Assembly: GCA_003533785.1 (NCBI GenBank)
Contig: DQCR01000006.1
Coordinates: 1-11,924 of the forward strand
Direction: 5' to 3'
Length of the DNA: 11,924 bases
Source: Flavobacteriaceae bacterium
GTDB taxonomy: Bacteria; Bacteroidota; Bacteroidia; Flavobacteriales; Flavobacteriaceae
Below the pieces are notes generated by a model. It worked only from the letters and a program-made list of their open reading frames with translations. It was not told the origin of the DNA and made no database searches. Numbering within the stretch: the stretch's first letter is position 1; every line of letters starts with the position of its first letter. This document shows, one piece after another, positions 1 through 6,137 of the stretch. Both the position numbers and the translations under genes were made by a program.

Positions 1-497
1 AAGCCAAGAAAAATGTAGCCAACAACAACGAAACCTCCAAGCTATTTGTCTCCCTACTGGATCAAGAACCCGATGGCTACTGGGGCTATTTTGACTCATC
101 CAAAGCCCATTCGCTCTGGAAGAAAATGCATGAAATGGAACCCAAGGGCTATTTTATCCAGCAATTCTATGTGCACACCATGAAAGATACCGATCAAAGC
201 ATCGAAACCATCAACACTTTTATTACCCAAGCCAAATCCAACAACGATCCCTATGAAAACCTATTAAACTTATTGGGCTACAAATTGATGGCCAAAGGAG
301 ATATGGAAGGGGCCGAGAAGGCGTTTTCAGACTATATAGCCGCCTATCCCAGCGGCTACAATGCTTTTGATTCTATGGGGGAATATCATCTTAAAAATGA
401 AAACAAAGAAAGCAGTATGGAATTTTACGCCAAAGCGGTAGAGAACTATCCCTTTGCAAGCAATGCCAAGCGAGTACTTTCTCAAATGACAGAGTAA
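1..497 (+). CDS. TPR-repeat protein, C-terminal part (5' end outside window)
   Basis: The reading frame is open from base 3 to the stop at 495-497, about 164 codons. The first in-frame ATG (126) is internal, because coding-like sequence continues upstream to the window edge; the gene therefore begins outside. The last ~80 residues form helical TPR units: one around LGYKLMAKGDMEGAEKAF, and a final one around YNAFDSMGEYHLKNENKES followed by FYAKAVENYP. The phrase Y-N-x-x-D-S-M-G-E is typical of C-terminal TPR tails attached to exported serine hydrolases and similar enzymes in Bacteroidota (family knowledge). The catalytic part, if there is one, is not visible, so the function is unknown beyond a protein-interaction scaffold. 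The gene ends in a strong terminator shared with the convergent P1 gene. Confidence 0.8.
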   Translation, partial: AKKNVANNNETSKLFVSLLDQEPDGYWGYFDSSKAHSLWKKMHEMEPKGYFIQQFYVHTMKDTDQSIETINTFITQAKSNNDPYENLLNLLGYKLMAKGDMEGAEKAFSDYIAAYPSGYNAFDSMGEYHLKNENKESSMEFYAKAVENYPFASNAKRVLSQMTE

Positions 498-517
498 AAA
501 CCAAACACAATAGCAAT

Positions 518-546
518 AAAAAACCCCTCAAAAGAGGGGTTTTTTT
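518..546. terminator. Bidirectional intrinsic terminator
   Basis: This is a perfect 12-bp stem, AAAAAACCCCTC / GAGGGGTTTTTT, with an AAAA loop. It has a T-run on the plus side and an A-run on the other. It lies 21 nt after the TPR stop and 6 nt after the P1 stop on the opposite strand, so it can end both convergent transcripts. Confidence 0.92.
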
Positions 547-551
547 GGTGT

Positions 552-1301
552 TTATTTGGTTCGTTTAAGTGTTTGCATAATGACTCGATATCGAAATCCG
601 TCTGGGTTGTATTCCGACATTTTGGATTGAGCAGCAATTTTTGGATCCAATTCCGTACCTGCCAATTGATTCATTGCAGCACCGAGAGAAGAATATACGT
701 CCCAAGTGACCACACTGGATTGATCTTGGCCTTGGGGATAAATTCGGTTGGCGACTCCCCAGGACACCATGCCTAATTTTTTCATATTTTTTTGAAAATA
801 TGGCTTCCAAAGCTTGGTGTTTTCTTCTAGAAAACCAGCTACATTGTCGGGTTGTGCATAGTTCCAAACCGCATATTGCCCGTTTTCTGAAGATCCTAGT
901 CCATCCACAATAGCATAGCGCTGCAAAAACAGTGTTTTTGACATTTCTTGAGTCGAGAAACGACTGGGATCTGCTCCCAAAATTTCAGTGGCATTCTCCC
1001 ATACTTTGCTGCCATTTAAGTATTGATCGATGTCTTTGTAGACTAATACAAAAGCGTGGGTTGGGGCATCTTCATCAAAATCAACAAATCCAGCGTCCAA
1101 TCGTTTGTGGAAGGACCATCCAACGAGATTCCCTTTGTCAACAGCATCTTGAACTACTTTATACCAATAGTTCATTTCTAGATTTTCAAATTCCTGCATG
1201 TTTTCTACAGGCACATGGCGGTAATGAATTTCAAAAATGCCTTGTGCATAGGAGCTAAGGCTACCCAACAGTAATACGAATAAAAGTATTTTTTTCATCA
1301 T
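552..1301 (-). CDS. Exported two-domain protein, dimeric alpha/beta-barrel-like (paralogue P1)
   Basis: The 249-residue protein has a signal peptide (MMKKILLF…SSYAQ|G, cleavage near 20). The rest reads as two similar halves. Half 1 (about 23-100) has YRHVPVENMQEFENLEMNYW and VGWSFHKRL; half 2 (about 143-215) has WNYAQPDNVAGFLEENTKLW and SWGVANRIYPQG. Each half follows the order strand, long acidic/aromatic helix, Gly-x-x-x-W strand, hydrophobic strand. That order is typical of ABM/NIPSNAP-type ferredoxin-like halves; this fold assignment is inference. The C-terminus (KMSEYNPDGFRYRVI) matches P4 (8397-9107) closely, so these two are the nearest relatives here. It is divergent from P2. Start may be 1301 or 1298 because two ATGs are adjacent. 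No catalytic residues can be named and the function is unknown. Secretion to periplasm or outside is expected. Confidence 0.85.
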   Translation of the reverse strand: MMKKILLFVLLLGSLSSYAQGIFEIHYRHVPVENMQEFENLEMNYWYKVVQDAVDKGNLVGWSFHKRLDAGFVDFDEDAPTHAFVLVYKDIDQYLNGSKVWENATEILGADPSRFSTQEMSKTLFLQRYAIVDGLGSSENGQYAVWNYAQPDNVAGFLEENTKLWKPYFQKNMKKLGMVSWGVANRIYPQGQDQSSVVTWDVYSSLGAAMNQLAGTELDPKIAAQSKMSEYNPDGFRYRVIMQTLKRTK

Positions 1302-1330
1302 TTATGGTTTATGGTTATTCCCCTAAGATA
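1301..1330 (-). promoter_or_regulatory. -7 box and shared AACCATAAA leader of P1
   Basis: Read on the minus strand, TATCTTAG (1323-1330) matches the Bacteroidota -7 consensus TAnnTTTG at 7 of 8 bases. It is followed by AATAACCATAAACCATAAA (1301-1319), which contains the shared leader element twice and runs straight into the start codon. No convincing -33 TTTG at the right distance was identified. Confidence 0.6.
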
Positions 1331-1415
1331 ATACTATTTTGTTTTTTTAACTTACTTGAATTCTACGTCAAACCCTTGGAGGCATCCAAATCAAAAACAA
1401 TTTTTTTTCTTTTTG

Positions 1416-1445
1416 TAAATTAGAGCAACCATAAATACAATTCGA
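1416..1445 (+). promoter_or_regulatory. -7 box and shared AACCATAAA leader of P2
   Basis: TAAATTAG (1416-1423) resembles TAnnTTTG, with AACCATAAAT at 1427-1436 and ATG at 1446. The stretch TTGTAAATT…AACCATAAAT…CAATTC is almost the same as the P4 leader on the minus strand at 9108-9139. The rest of the 144-bp gap between P1 and P2 is A/T-rich and shows nothing else clear. Confidence 0.6.
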
Positions 1446-2186
1446 ATGAAAAAACTACTCTTAATTTGTCTTCTGCTTTTTATTGCAAGCCCAGCTATTG
1501 GACAGACCAAACTGTATGACAGTGTGTTTATCAATGCCAAAGACCCTGTTGCCTATGATGAATTTATCAAAGAACACTATGCTAAAATTCATAAGGAACG
1601 GGTCAAGCGTGGCTATCTTCTTCAATGGGATGTGTGGAAAGTAGTAGACACCCCACAAGAAGATTTCACCCACATGGTCACCTATATTTACGATATTGAA
1701 AAATATCCCAACCAAGGAACCAAAGCCTATGAAATGGTGGGGATGTCACAACACCAGTGGCTTACTATCCAAGAAAAAGTTAACAGTATTCGCGATCGCA
1801 TCGGACAAGCCAAATGGAGCGATCTTGGCAATGGAATGGTTCGTAAAAAAGGAATGGATTATTTGCCCAATATCATGGTTCTGAATATGATTCACGCCAA
1901 AGAAGGAAGTTGGGGAACCTATGAAAAGGAAGAACTCAAGCGTACCGCCAAAATCCCAGCCAATTCCGCACGAGTCGGTTGGAGTTTTCATCGTCGCATT
2001 GGTGAGTATGGAGACGACATTCTTTTTACACACCTCACTATTGACTGGTTTGATTCCTATAAGTCCTACTTGCAAAATTGGTACTTTGAAGCCCAAGATC
2101 GTCAAGAGAATGACTTTGACTGGAACGAACTTCGCCAGTTGAAAAAAATGGTCGTACTAGAGAAATTCATCAGCTCCACTGACTAG
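1446..2186 (+). CDS. Exported two-domain protein, dimeric alpha/beta-barrel-like (paralogue P2)
   Basis: This 246-residue protein has a signal peptide ending …SPAIG|Q (residues 1-19). Half 1 is about residues 22-90: YDSVFINAKDPVAYDEF, then a helix, then YLLQWDVWKV and a hydrophobic strand MVTYIYDIEKY. Half 2 is about residues 140-215: IMVLNMIHAKEGSWGTYEKE, then ARVGWSFHRRIG and ILFTHLTIDWF. The phrase VGWSFHRRI in half 2 matches VGWSFHKRL in half 1 of P1, which supports common ancestry and an internal duplication. It lacks the C-terminal DPDGFR block of P1 and P4. It is transcribed away from P1 and is followed by a terminator shared with the next convergent gene. Its role is unknown; ligand binding or an ABM-like activity is possible but not shown. 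Confidence 0.85.
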   Translation: MKKLLLICLLLFIASPAIGQTKLYDSVFINAKDPVAYDEFIKEHYAKIHKERVKRGYLLQWDVWKVVDTPQEDFTHMVTYIYDIEKYPNQGTKAYEMVGMSQHQWLTIQEKVNSIRDRIGQAKWSDLGNGMVRKKGMDYLPNIMVLNMIHAKEGSWGTYEKEELKRTAKIPANSARVGWSFHRRIGEYGDDILFTHLTIDWFDSYKSYLQNWYFEAQDRQENDFDWNELRQLKKMVVLEKFISSTD

Positions 2187-2197
2187 AAAAACAGCTT

Positions 2198-2229
2198 GTA
2201 AAACCCTTCAAAACCGGAGGGTTTTTTTT
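2198..2229. terminator. Bidirectional intrinsic terminator
   Basis: The arms AAACCCT (2201-2207) and AGGGTTT (2218-2224) close a 10-nt loop and are followed by a T8 run. It lies between convergent P2 and the MBL-fold gene. The stop codon of the latter (2228-2230) sits inside the T-run. Confidence 0.8.
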
Positions 2230-3160
2230 ATTCCATATAGCCGGGGTGAATTCCTTCTCCATCGATATACGTTCCCACAGACCCAACCATTACCTGATCT
2301 TTGGTCAGGTCCATGTACTCACGAAGAGAATAGGTAGCATTGATCCCAGTGCAATGGGCACCCACGAAATACGTCACTCCAAACTCTTTTAACTTGCTGG
2401 CTGTCCAGCGCAACTTTTCATCCGATAGTTTAAGCAAGTGAAATCCCCCTAGGATTTTGTAGATGGGGCGCCCAGGTAAAATGGAGCGAATATAGGTAAG
2501 TGTGTTCACCAAGCCAGCGTGGCCGCAACCGCTTATCAATACAATTCCTTTTTCGGTGTCAAAAAATAACGATTGATCCTCGGGGATGGTGTCCTCAATT
2601 CGATCTCCATTGGGGGCTATGAGTTTACCCAAGCGACTCCAATTCTTTTCATCGTACACTCTTGGAATTGGTCCCGTTGTGTATACGCCGGGGATGATTT
2701 CACTGACCTTATTATGATTGACAAAACGAACCCCCAAAGCCTCCAAACGCTTCTTATTTTGAAGCAGGTAGTGTGCTTCGCCCTGCTCATTGGGTCGGGG
2801 ATAGAATATCCCTTCTCCCACATGGGCTTGCCCAAAAGAAGTGGGATAGGTCTTCTTCAATGTGAGCAACCCTCGGGTGTGATCGGCATGGTTGTGGCTT
2901 AAATACACATGGGGGATACCGTTCAAGTCTAGGTCCATCTGCTGCGCGTTTTGCCAAACCGTATTCTCTCGAGAACCCGTATCAAACAACAACCGTTGAC
3001 CATCTACTTCCACTAGGGCAGAAAAACCCCACTCTCCTAAATAAAAATCAGAGAGCATCGTGGAAAGCACCGTGATTTTAAAATTATCTACTGACTGAGT
3101 TGGCTGTGCCCAAAGAAAAAAGAATGCTCCAAGAAGATAGAATATATAGAAAGTACGCAT
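2228..3160 (-). CDS. Exported MBL-fold metallohydrolase, COG1237-like
   Basis: The start at 3160 is preferred over the in-frame 3226 because it places a proper signal peptide (MRTFYIFYLLGAFFFLWAQ) at the N-terminus, giving 310 residues. Metallo-beta-lactamase-fold ligands are visible: SHNHADH around 89-94, GCGHAG at 211-216, GGFHL at 238-242 and HCTG at 269-272. This set, especially GGFHL plus HCTG, is characteristic of the COG1237 group (annotated as 7,8-dihydropterin-6-methyl-4-(ribofuranosyl)aminobenzene-phosphate synthase-like). The substrate of exported bacterial members is not known, so it should be named only as a hydrolase binding two metal ions. It has its own terminator and faces a non-coding region with an operator-like palindrome. 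It does not carry the AACCATAAA leader of its neighbours. Confidence 0.88.
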   Translation of the reverse strand: MRTFYIFYLLGAFFFLWAQPTQSVDNFKITVLSTMLSDFYLGEWGFSALVEVDGQRLLFDTGSRENTVWQNAQQMDLDLNGIPHVYLSHNHADHTRGLLTLKKTYPTSFGQAHVGEGIFYPRPNEQGEAHYLLQNKKRLEALGVRFVNHNKVSEIIPGVYTTGPIPRVYDEKNWSRLGKLIAPNGDRIEDTIPEDQSLFFDTEKGIVLISGCGHAGLVNTLTYIRSILPGRPIYKILGGFHLLKLSDEKLRWTASKLKEFGVTYFVGAHCTGINATYSLREYMDLTKDQVMVGSVGTYIDGEGIHPGYME

Positions 3161-3227
3161 TAGTTGAGTTTTAAAAGGTGAAGCTATAAGCAACGAAACC
3201 TTAGAACCCTCTGGAGGTTCGTGCATT

Positions 3228-3252
3228 TATAATTTGTCAAACACTTGTTTGA
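3228..3252. promoter_or_regulatory. Operator-like palindrome next to a -7-like box
   Basis: TCAAACA-CT-TGTTTGA (3237-3252) is a perfect inverted repeat with 7-bp arms and a 2-bp centre. On the plus strand it directly follows TATAATTTG (3228-3236), which resembles a TAnnTTTG box with one extra base. It therefore covers the expected transcription start of the small ORF at 3258 and also lies upstream of the divergent MBL-fold gene. A dimeric repressor or activator site is inferred. Confidence 0.4.
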
Positions 3253-3257
3253 TATAA

Positions 3258-3374
3258 ATGGACAAAAACTATCACCAAGATTTTTTTGAAATCAGCATTA
3301 AGACCAACGACATCATAGTTTTTGCCCAAGAATACCTATCTATTCTGATTCTTTGGGTCGCGTTGTCAAAATAA
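3258..3374 (+). CDS. Possible small ORF (38 residues), hypothetical
   Basis: ATG at 3258 opens a 38-codon frame ending TAA at 3372-3374. The peptide has a charged N-terminal half (MDKNYHQDFFEISIKTND) and a hydrophobic C-terminal helix (IIVFAQEYLSILILWVALSK), so it could be a small single-span membrane peptide. It begins 6 nt after the palindrome and 22 nt after a -7-like box. I do not recognise it. It could also be a chance ORF or the remnant of a longer membrane-protein gene. The rest of the 3161-3542 gap is A/T-rich and contains only the repeat cluster and terminator listed separately. Confidence 0.3.
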   Translation: MDKNYHQDFFEISIKTNDIIVFAQEYLSILILWVALSK

Positions 3375-3398
3375 ACTAATTTTTTGCGTTCCCATTTC

Positions 3399-3469
3399 AC
3401 GTTTAACAACTTTTTCATAAAGTTAAACGTTTTTATTAATTTTTACAAATTTTCCTACAAGTGTTTAAC
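3399..3469. repeat. GTTTAAC half-site cluster with perfect inverted repeat
   Basis: ACGTTTAAC (3399-3407) and GTTAAACGT (3422-3430) form a perfect 9-bp inverted repeat with a 14-nt spacer. A third copy, GTTTAAC, lies at 3463-3469 in the first orientation. The first and third copies are each followed by a T-rich stretch. The cluster lies in a gene-free, very A/T-rich segment and could be a protein-binding site or a decayed element. Confidence 0.45.
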
Positions 3470-3484
3470 TTTTTTATTTCCAAT

Positions 3485-3513
3485 AAAAAACTCTACCGTT
3501 CTGGAGGAGTTTC
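3485..3513 (-). terminator. Intrinsic terminator of the NTF2-like lipoprotein gene
   Basis: On the minus strand AAACTC and GAGTTT (plus coordinates 3507-3512 and 3488-3493) enclose a 13-nt segment and are followed by a T-run. It lies about 30 nt after the stop codon at 3543. The stem is only 6 bp, so the call is moderate. Confidence 0.5.
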
Positions 3514-3542
3514 TAATTGTCTTTTGGTACCGCTTTTTCATC

Positions 3543-4460
3543 TTAGGGTTTAGCAAATTGAACCATGCTCGATATTTTTCCCTCCAGGTTGAAATAATAA
3601 ATTTCCATTAGGTCTTTATCCCAGACCTTCCCTTTTTTGGAAACTCGCTTTTCGTGACCGTACACAATCACTCCAGAGGCAGCATCAGTATTGCTTATTT
3701 TGATAGGAACAATAGAAATCAAATCCCACTGCACGGACTTTAAGGAAGAAAAAAAGTTATTTAAATCTGCCTTTTTAAATTTCGCTTTTTTGCCTTGGTA
3801 ATCATTGACTTCAAATTCATCGGCAAAGGCTTCCATCATCCCAGAAACATCCATCTTGTTGTAAGCTGCAACAAAGTCTTCAATAATTTGAGTCTCATTC
3901 CGATTGGAGAAAACAAAAGGACGCCCTCGATTGTCGTTTAACTTTCTTCCGTAAAACTTCCCGCCTGAGGCATAGCCAAAGTTGGCCGAATCAATCGCTT
4001 TCCATTGCCGAAAACGACGCACTTTTCCCTCCTCATTTAATACAAACTGTTCCATGAGATCCAATTTTTCGTAAGAACCGTTTTTGGCAATGCGTTCTTC
4101 TTTCGACCACGCCAAGACTTGTTTGAAGTCGCCGTCTTTTTGATGAAGAGGAATAACTTTATAGGGAGTCATCGTGATGCTTTCCATAGATTCCAGCCAT
4201 TCACTCAAATCCTTTCTTGATTTTTCATCTACAAAGTCATCGGCATAATAAGAAAATAGCGTTTCCGTATCTTTTTCTGAATACGCTTTGGCCAAAGCTT
4301 GAAGCATCTCCGTTTCGGTGGGTGTGCCGAAAGTGTAGGCTTTGCCATTGGCCTCTCCTTCTCCCAGCCAAACACCTCCACTACTGGTGCAACTGCTCAA
4401 AACAGTTAGGCATAGAACGGCCATTGCAGCCACTCTATATACTCGTGTTCTTTTTTTCAT
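3543..4460 (-). CDS. Lipoprotein with two NTF2/SnoaL-like domains
   Basis: The start at 4460 (MKKRTRVYR…) is chosen over the in-frame 4505 because it puts a basic n-region and lipobox VLSSC (Cys24) in the right place and sits directly after the shared leader; the product is 305 residues. The mature part contains two similar halves. One starts near TETEMLQALAKAYSEKDTE and includes FSYYADDFVDE; the other starts near NETQIIEDFVAAYNKMDVS and includes EAFADEFEVNDYQG. Both follow the NTF2/SnoaL pattern: helix, D-x-x-x-x-x-x-x-F/YADDF, curved sheet. Such domains are usually small-molecule binding or enzymatic, but I see no defined active site. Membrane anchoring by Cys24 is expected. It is unrelated in sequence to P1-P5 but shares their 5' leader, so co-expression is inferred. 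Confidence 0.82.
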   Translation of the reverse strand: MKKRTRVYRVAAMAVLCLTVLSSCTSSGGVWLGEGEANGKAYTFGTPTETEMLQALAKAYSEKDTETLFSYYADDFVDEKSRKDLSEWLESMESITMTPYKVIPLHQKDGDFKQVLAWSKEERIAKNGSYEKLDLMEQFVLNEEGKVRRFRQWKAIDSANFGYASGGKFYGRKLNDNRGRPFVFSNRNETQIIEDFVAAYNKMDVSGMMEAFADEFEVNDYQGKKAKFKKADLNNFFSSLKSVQWDLISIVPIKISNTDAASGVIVYGHEKRVSKKGKVWDKDLMEIYYFNLEGKISSMVQFAKP

Positions 4461-4495
4461 CGGTTTATGGTTTTTATTGATTATACTCAAAGATA
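4461..4495 (-). promoter_or_regulatory. -7 box and shared AACCATAAA leader of the lipoprotein gene
   Basis: On the minus strand TATCTTTG (4488-4495) is a perfect TAnnTTTG box. It is followed after 9 nt by AATAAAAACCATAAACC (4462-4478) and then the ATG at 4460. This is the best promoter match among the six genes with this leader. Confidence 0.7.
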
Positions 4496-4598
4496 AAATT
4501 ATCACAAAAAAATCCCATTGGTAAACAAACCATTTTACCTAAACTGATGCGGCTGGCTTCTTCTTTTTTTTGCTCTTCTTGATTTGTATCTTTCGTTG

Positions 4599-4799
4599 AT
4601 GAAAAATCCGTTTACAGCCCATCCGCATCAGGTGGGGGAGAGCTATATCAAACACTTTGGGTTTGCCGCCAAGACGGGATTAAAATTAATTCTGTGGGGA
4701 GGGGTGGCATTGATTCACGGCGTATTTCCTTTTCTTTTCACCGCCTATGTGTCTATCCGGATCAAAGAACTCTACCGCCAAATTACAGAACGCAACTAA
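4599..4799 (+). CDS. Small membrane protein, DUF6356-like
   Basis: The ATG at 4599 gives 66 residues; the in-frame TTG at 4584 would overlap the probable promoter box TATCTTTC (4587-4594), so it is rejected. The N-terminus FTAHPHQVGESYIKHF fits the FTxHPxxVxESYxxH pattern I associate with DUF6356 proteins. One hydrophobic helix follows (about 30-50, LILWGGVALIHGVFPFLFTAY), then a short basic tail. The function of the family is unknown. The stop is 15 nt before the start of the HNH gene, so the two are very likely one operon. Confidence 0.7.
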   Translation: MKNPFTAHPHQVGESYIKHFGFAAKTGLKLILWGGVALIHGVFPFLFTAYVSIRIKELYRQITERN

Positions 4800-4814
4800 A
4801 CCTGTTTTGGTTCC

Positions 4815-5204
4815 ATGGAAAGTGTGCTATCCTCATTCTCGATTCCCTATTCCTTGGGTGCGCTCCTCGTGGCCCTTCTGGGGATGTTTCTCCTCTTTGG
4901 TCCCTATGCTAGGTGGAAACAACAACAACTCCAAAAAAAGGACTCCGCCTATGCCCAAAGCAAAGGGTGGTCCTACGAACGATTGCAAGAAGAACGAAAT
5001 AAAAAACGTTCTCGAGCTATTTCTTCTCGACTACGAAAAATGATTTTGGAACGCGACAACCATCAATGCCAACAATGCGGAAGCCGTACTGATTTGACAA
5101 TCGATCACATATTTCCATTTTCCAGAGGCGGAGGCAAAGAACCCAATAACCTTCAGATGTTGTGCCATCGATGCAATGCGAAAAAATCAGATGCTATTCT
5201 TTAA
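4815..5204 (+). CDS. Membrane-anchored HNH-family endonuclease
   Basis: The 129-residue protein begins with a hydrophobic segment (about 11-30, PYSLGALLVALLGMFLLFGP), then a basic, probably helical linker (31-78). The HNH domain is C-terminal: C85-x2-C88, DHIFPFSRGG (Asp97, His98), NNLQ (Asn111/112), C117-x2-C120 and Asn121. Both CxxC pairs for structural zinc and the central D-H are intact, so an active nuclease is plausible. The topology (N-terminal helix, positive linker inside) suggests a nuclease domain tethered on the cytoplasmic face; this is inference. It is downstream of the DUF6356-like gene and overlaps the opposite-strand gene end by 4 nt. It could belong to DNA repair, restriction or a stress function. 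Nothing nearby decides. Confidence 0.83.
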   Translation: MESVLSSFSIPYSLGALLVALLGMFLLFGPYARWKQQQLQKKDSAYAQSKGWSYERLQEERNKKRSRAISSRLRKMILERDNHQCQQCGSRTDLTIDHIFPFSRGGGKEPNNLQMLCHRCNAKKSDAIL

Positions 5205-5914
5205 TTAGTGTCAACCAAGGTGTCCGTTCCCAAATACACCCCCTCTTTGTTGGTATACCAAGCTCGTGTTTTGGGGATCTTCATCCCTTGTAGTTCCTGC
5301 TCCTCTGCAAGTAGAATGTATTCACCATCGTTTTGGCTTTCGTCATGATAGAATTGGTAGTGTCGCAATTGATAGGTAGTGGTATCGAAATAGAAATACC
5401 ATCGATCGTTCCCCACCTTGGGATCATAGTCAACCCGGAGGCGATAATACAAACCGCCCATCCATTCCACCTCAGCTACTTCGGGATGTAATTGTGTTCC
5501 TGGATCTTTAAGCTTCATGGGTAAGCCATAGAGATAGAGGTAATAATTCCGGAGCCAAGTTGTACGGTCGCAGTTTAGCCCAAATTTTTCGGCAAGGGCC
5601 GGAGAAGAAGGTGTTTCTCCATTGATGGAATACTGGCACTGACCGTTGTCCCATTTCGAAACAATCGTATTTCCATCCTGTCGAACTGTACTTTGGTAAT
5701 TATTCTTGGGTAAGTCCAATTGAATTACTGAAGTTCGCAAGCTCGCATTGGGACTCTGGGATTCGACGGTCAAATTACCTACAAAAGTGTGCCAGCGCCC
5801 TTGTGGATCGTGGTAGGCAATACTCTTTTCAAGAATCGCTTCTGCTTCCATCGGTTGTGAGAAAATAGAAAAAGTGACAAAGAAGATCAGTACTAAGAAG
5901 GTTATTTGTTTCAT
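5201..5914 (-). CDS. Exported DUF6503-like protein
   Basis: This 237-residue protein has a signal peptide (MKQITFLVLIFFVTFSIFSQ|P). The mature N-terminus reads AEAILEKSIAYHDPQGRW, a phrase I associate with DUF6503 proteins of Bacteroidota. The remainder alternates short beta-strand-like segments with D/N turns (for example YYRLRVDYDPKVGNDRWYFYFD), consistent with a LolA/LppX-type open beta fold, although that is only inference. It is probably periplasmic and its function is unknown. Its stop codon overlaps the stop of the convergent HNH gene. No terminator hairpin separates them, so each transcript is likely to run into the antisense of the other. Confidence 0.78.
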   Translation of the reverse strand: MKQITFLVLIFFVTFSIFSQPMEAEAILEKSIAYHDPQGRWHTFVGNLTVESQSPNASLRTSVIQLDLPKNNYQSTVRQDGNTIVSKWDNGQCQYSINGETPSSPALAEKFGLNCDRTTWLRNYYLYLYGLPMKLKDPGTQLHPEVAEVEWMGGLYYRLRVDYDPKVGNDRWYFYFDTTTYQLRHYQFYHDESQNDGEYILLAEEQELQGMKIPKTRAWYTNKEGVYLGTDTLVDTN

Positions 5915-5955
5915 TCTTTTGGGTTTTCAATCACTCAAGAGGACTGAGAGATCAC

Positions 5956-5963
5956 TAAATATA
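5956..5963 (-). promoter_or_regulatory. Probable -7 box of the DUF6503-like gene
   Basis: Minus-strand TATATTTA, followed by G, lies 41 nt upstream of the ATG at 5914 and matches TAnnTTTG at 7 of 8 bases. The leader lacks the AACCATAAA element. Confidence 0.4.
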
Positions 5964-6003
5964 GGATTCTTTTTTGGGATTAGGTCAGCGTGCCGGGAAG
6001 TAG

Positions 6004-6137
6004 TACTTTTGCCAAAAGCTGAATTAAACAGCGCCACTATTAAATCAAAAGCAACATTCCACTTACAGCTCCGGTTTTGGGCAACCCCTTTTCTTGGGGC
6101 GCCGCATCACTGCTATTGTGATGGGTAATACTACTCT
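6004..6137 (+). promoter_or_regulatory. Probable promoter and structured 5' leader of the DEAD-box helicase
   Basis: TACTTTTG (6004-6011) is a perfect TAnnTTTG box, which would give a leader of about 120 nt. The leader is unusually GC-rich for a gap here. It contains CCCC/GGGG (6085-6088, 6096-6099) and a CATCAC/GTGATG hairpin with a 7-nt loop (6105-6123) that ends 14 nt before the ATG. Long structured leaders are common on cold-inducible helicase mRNAs; that role here is inference. Confidence 0.45.

Noticed and set aside
565..1258. Overlapping frames of 100-108 codons inside P1, on both strands
   Set aside because: They lie within a gene with a signal peptide and paralogues; their own translations have no start context or recognisable pattern.
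3161..3226. Longer N-terminus for the MBL-fold protein
   Set aside because: It would put 22 non-signal residues (MHEPPEGSKV…) ahead of a good signal peptide; start 3160 fits better.
3384..3611. Plus-strand frame of 75 codons rich in Phe and Asn
   Set aside because: It arises from A/T-rich sequence, crosses the terminator and runs into the end of the lipoprotein gene; composition is unlike a real protein.
4461..4505. Longer N-terminus for the NTF2-like lipoprotein
   Set aside because: It would translate through the -7 box and shared leader and place the lipobox too far from the N-terminus.
4815..5204. Homing endonuclease or intron-encoded HNH protein
   Set aside because: It has an N-terminal membrane helix and sits behind a small gene with operon spacing; no intron or intein flanks are visible.
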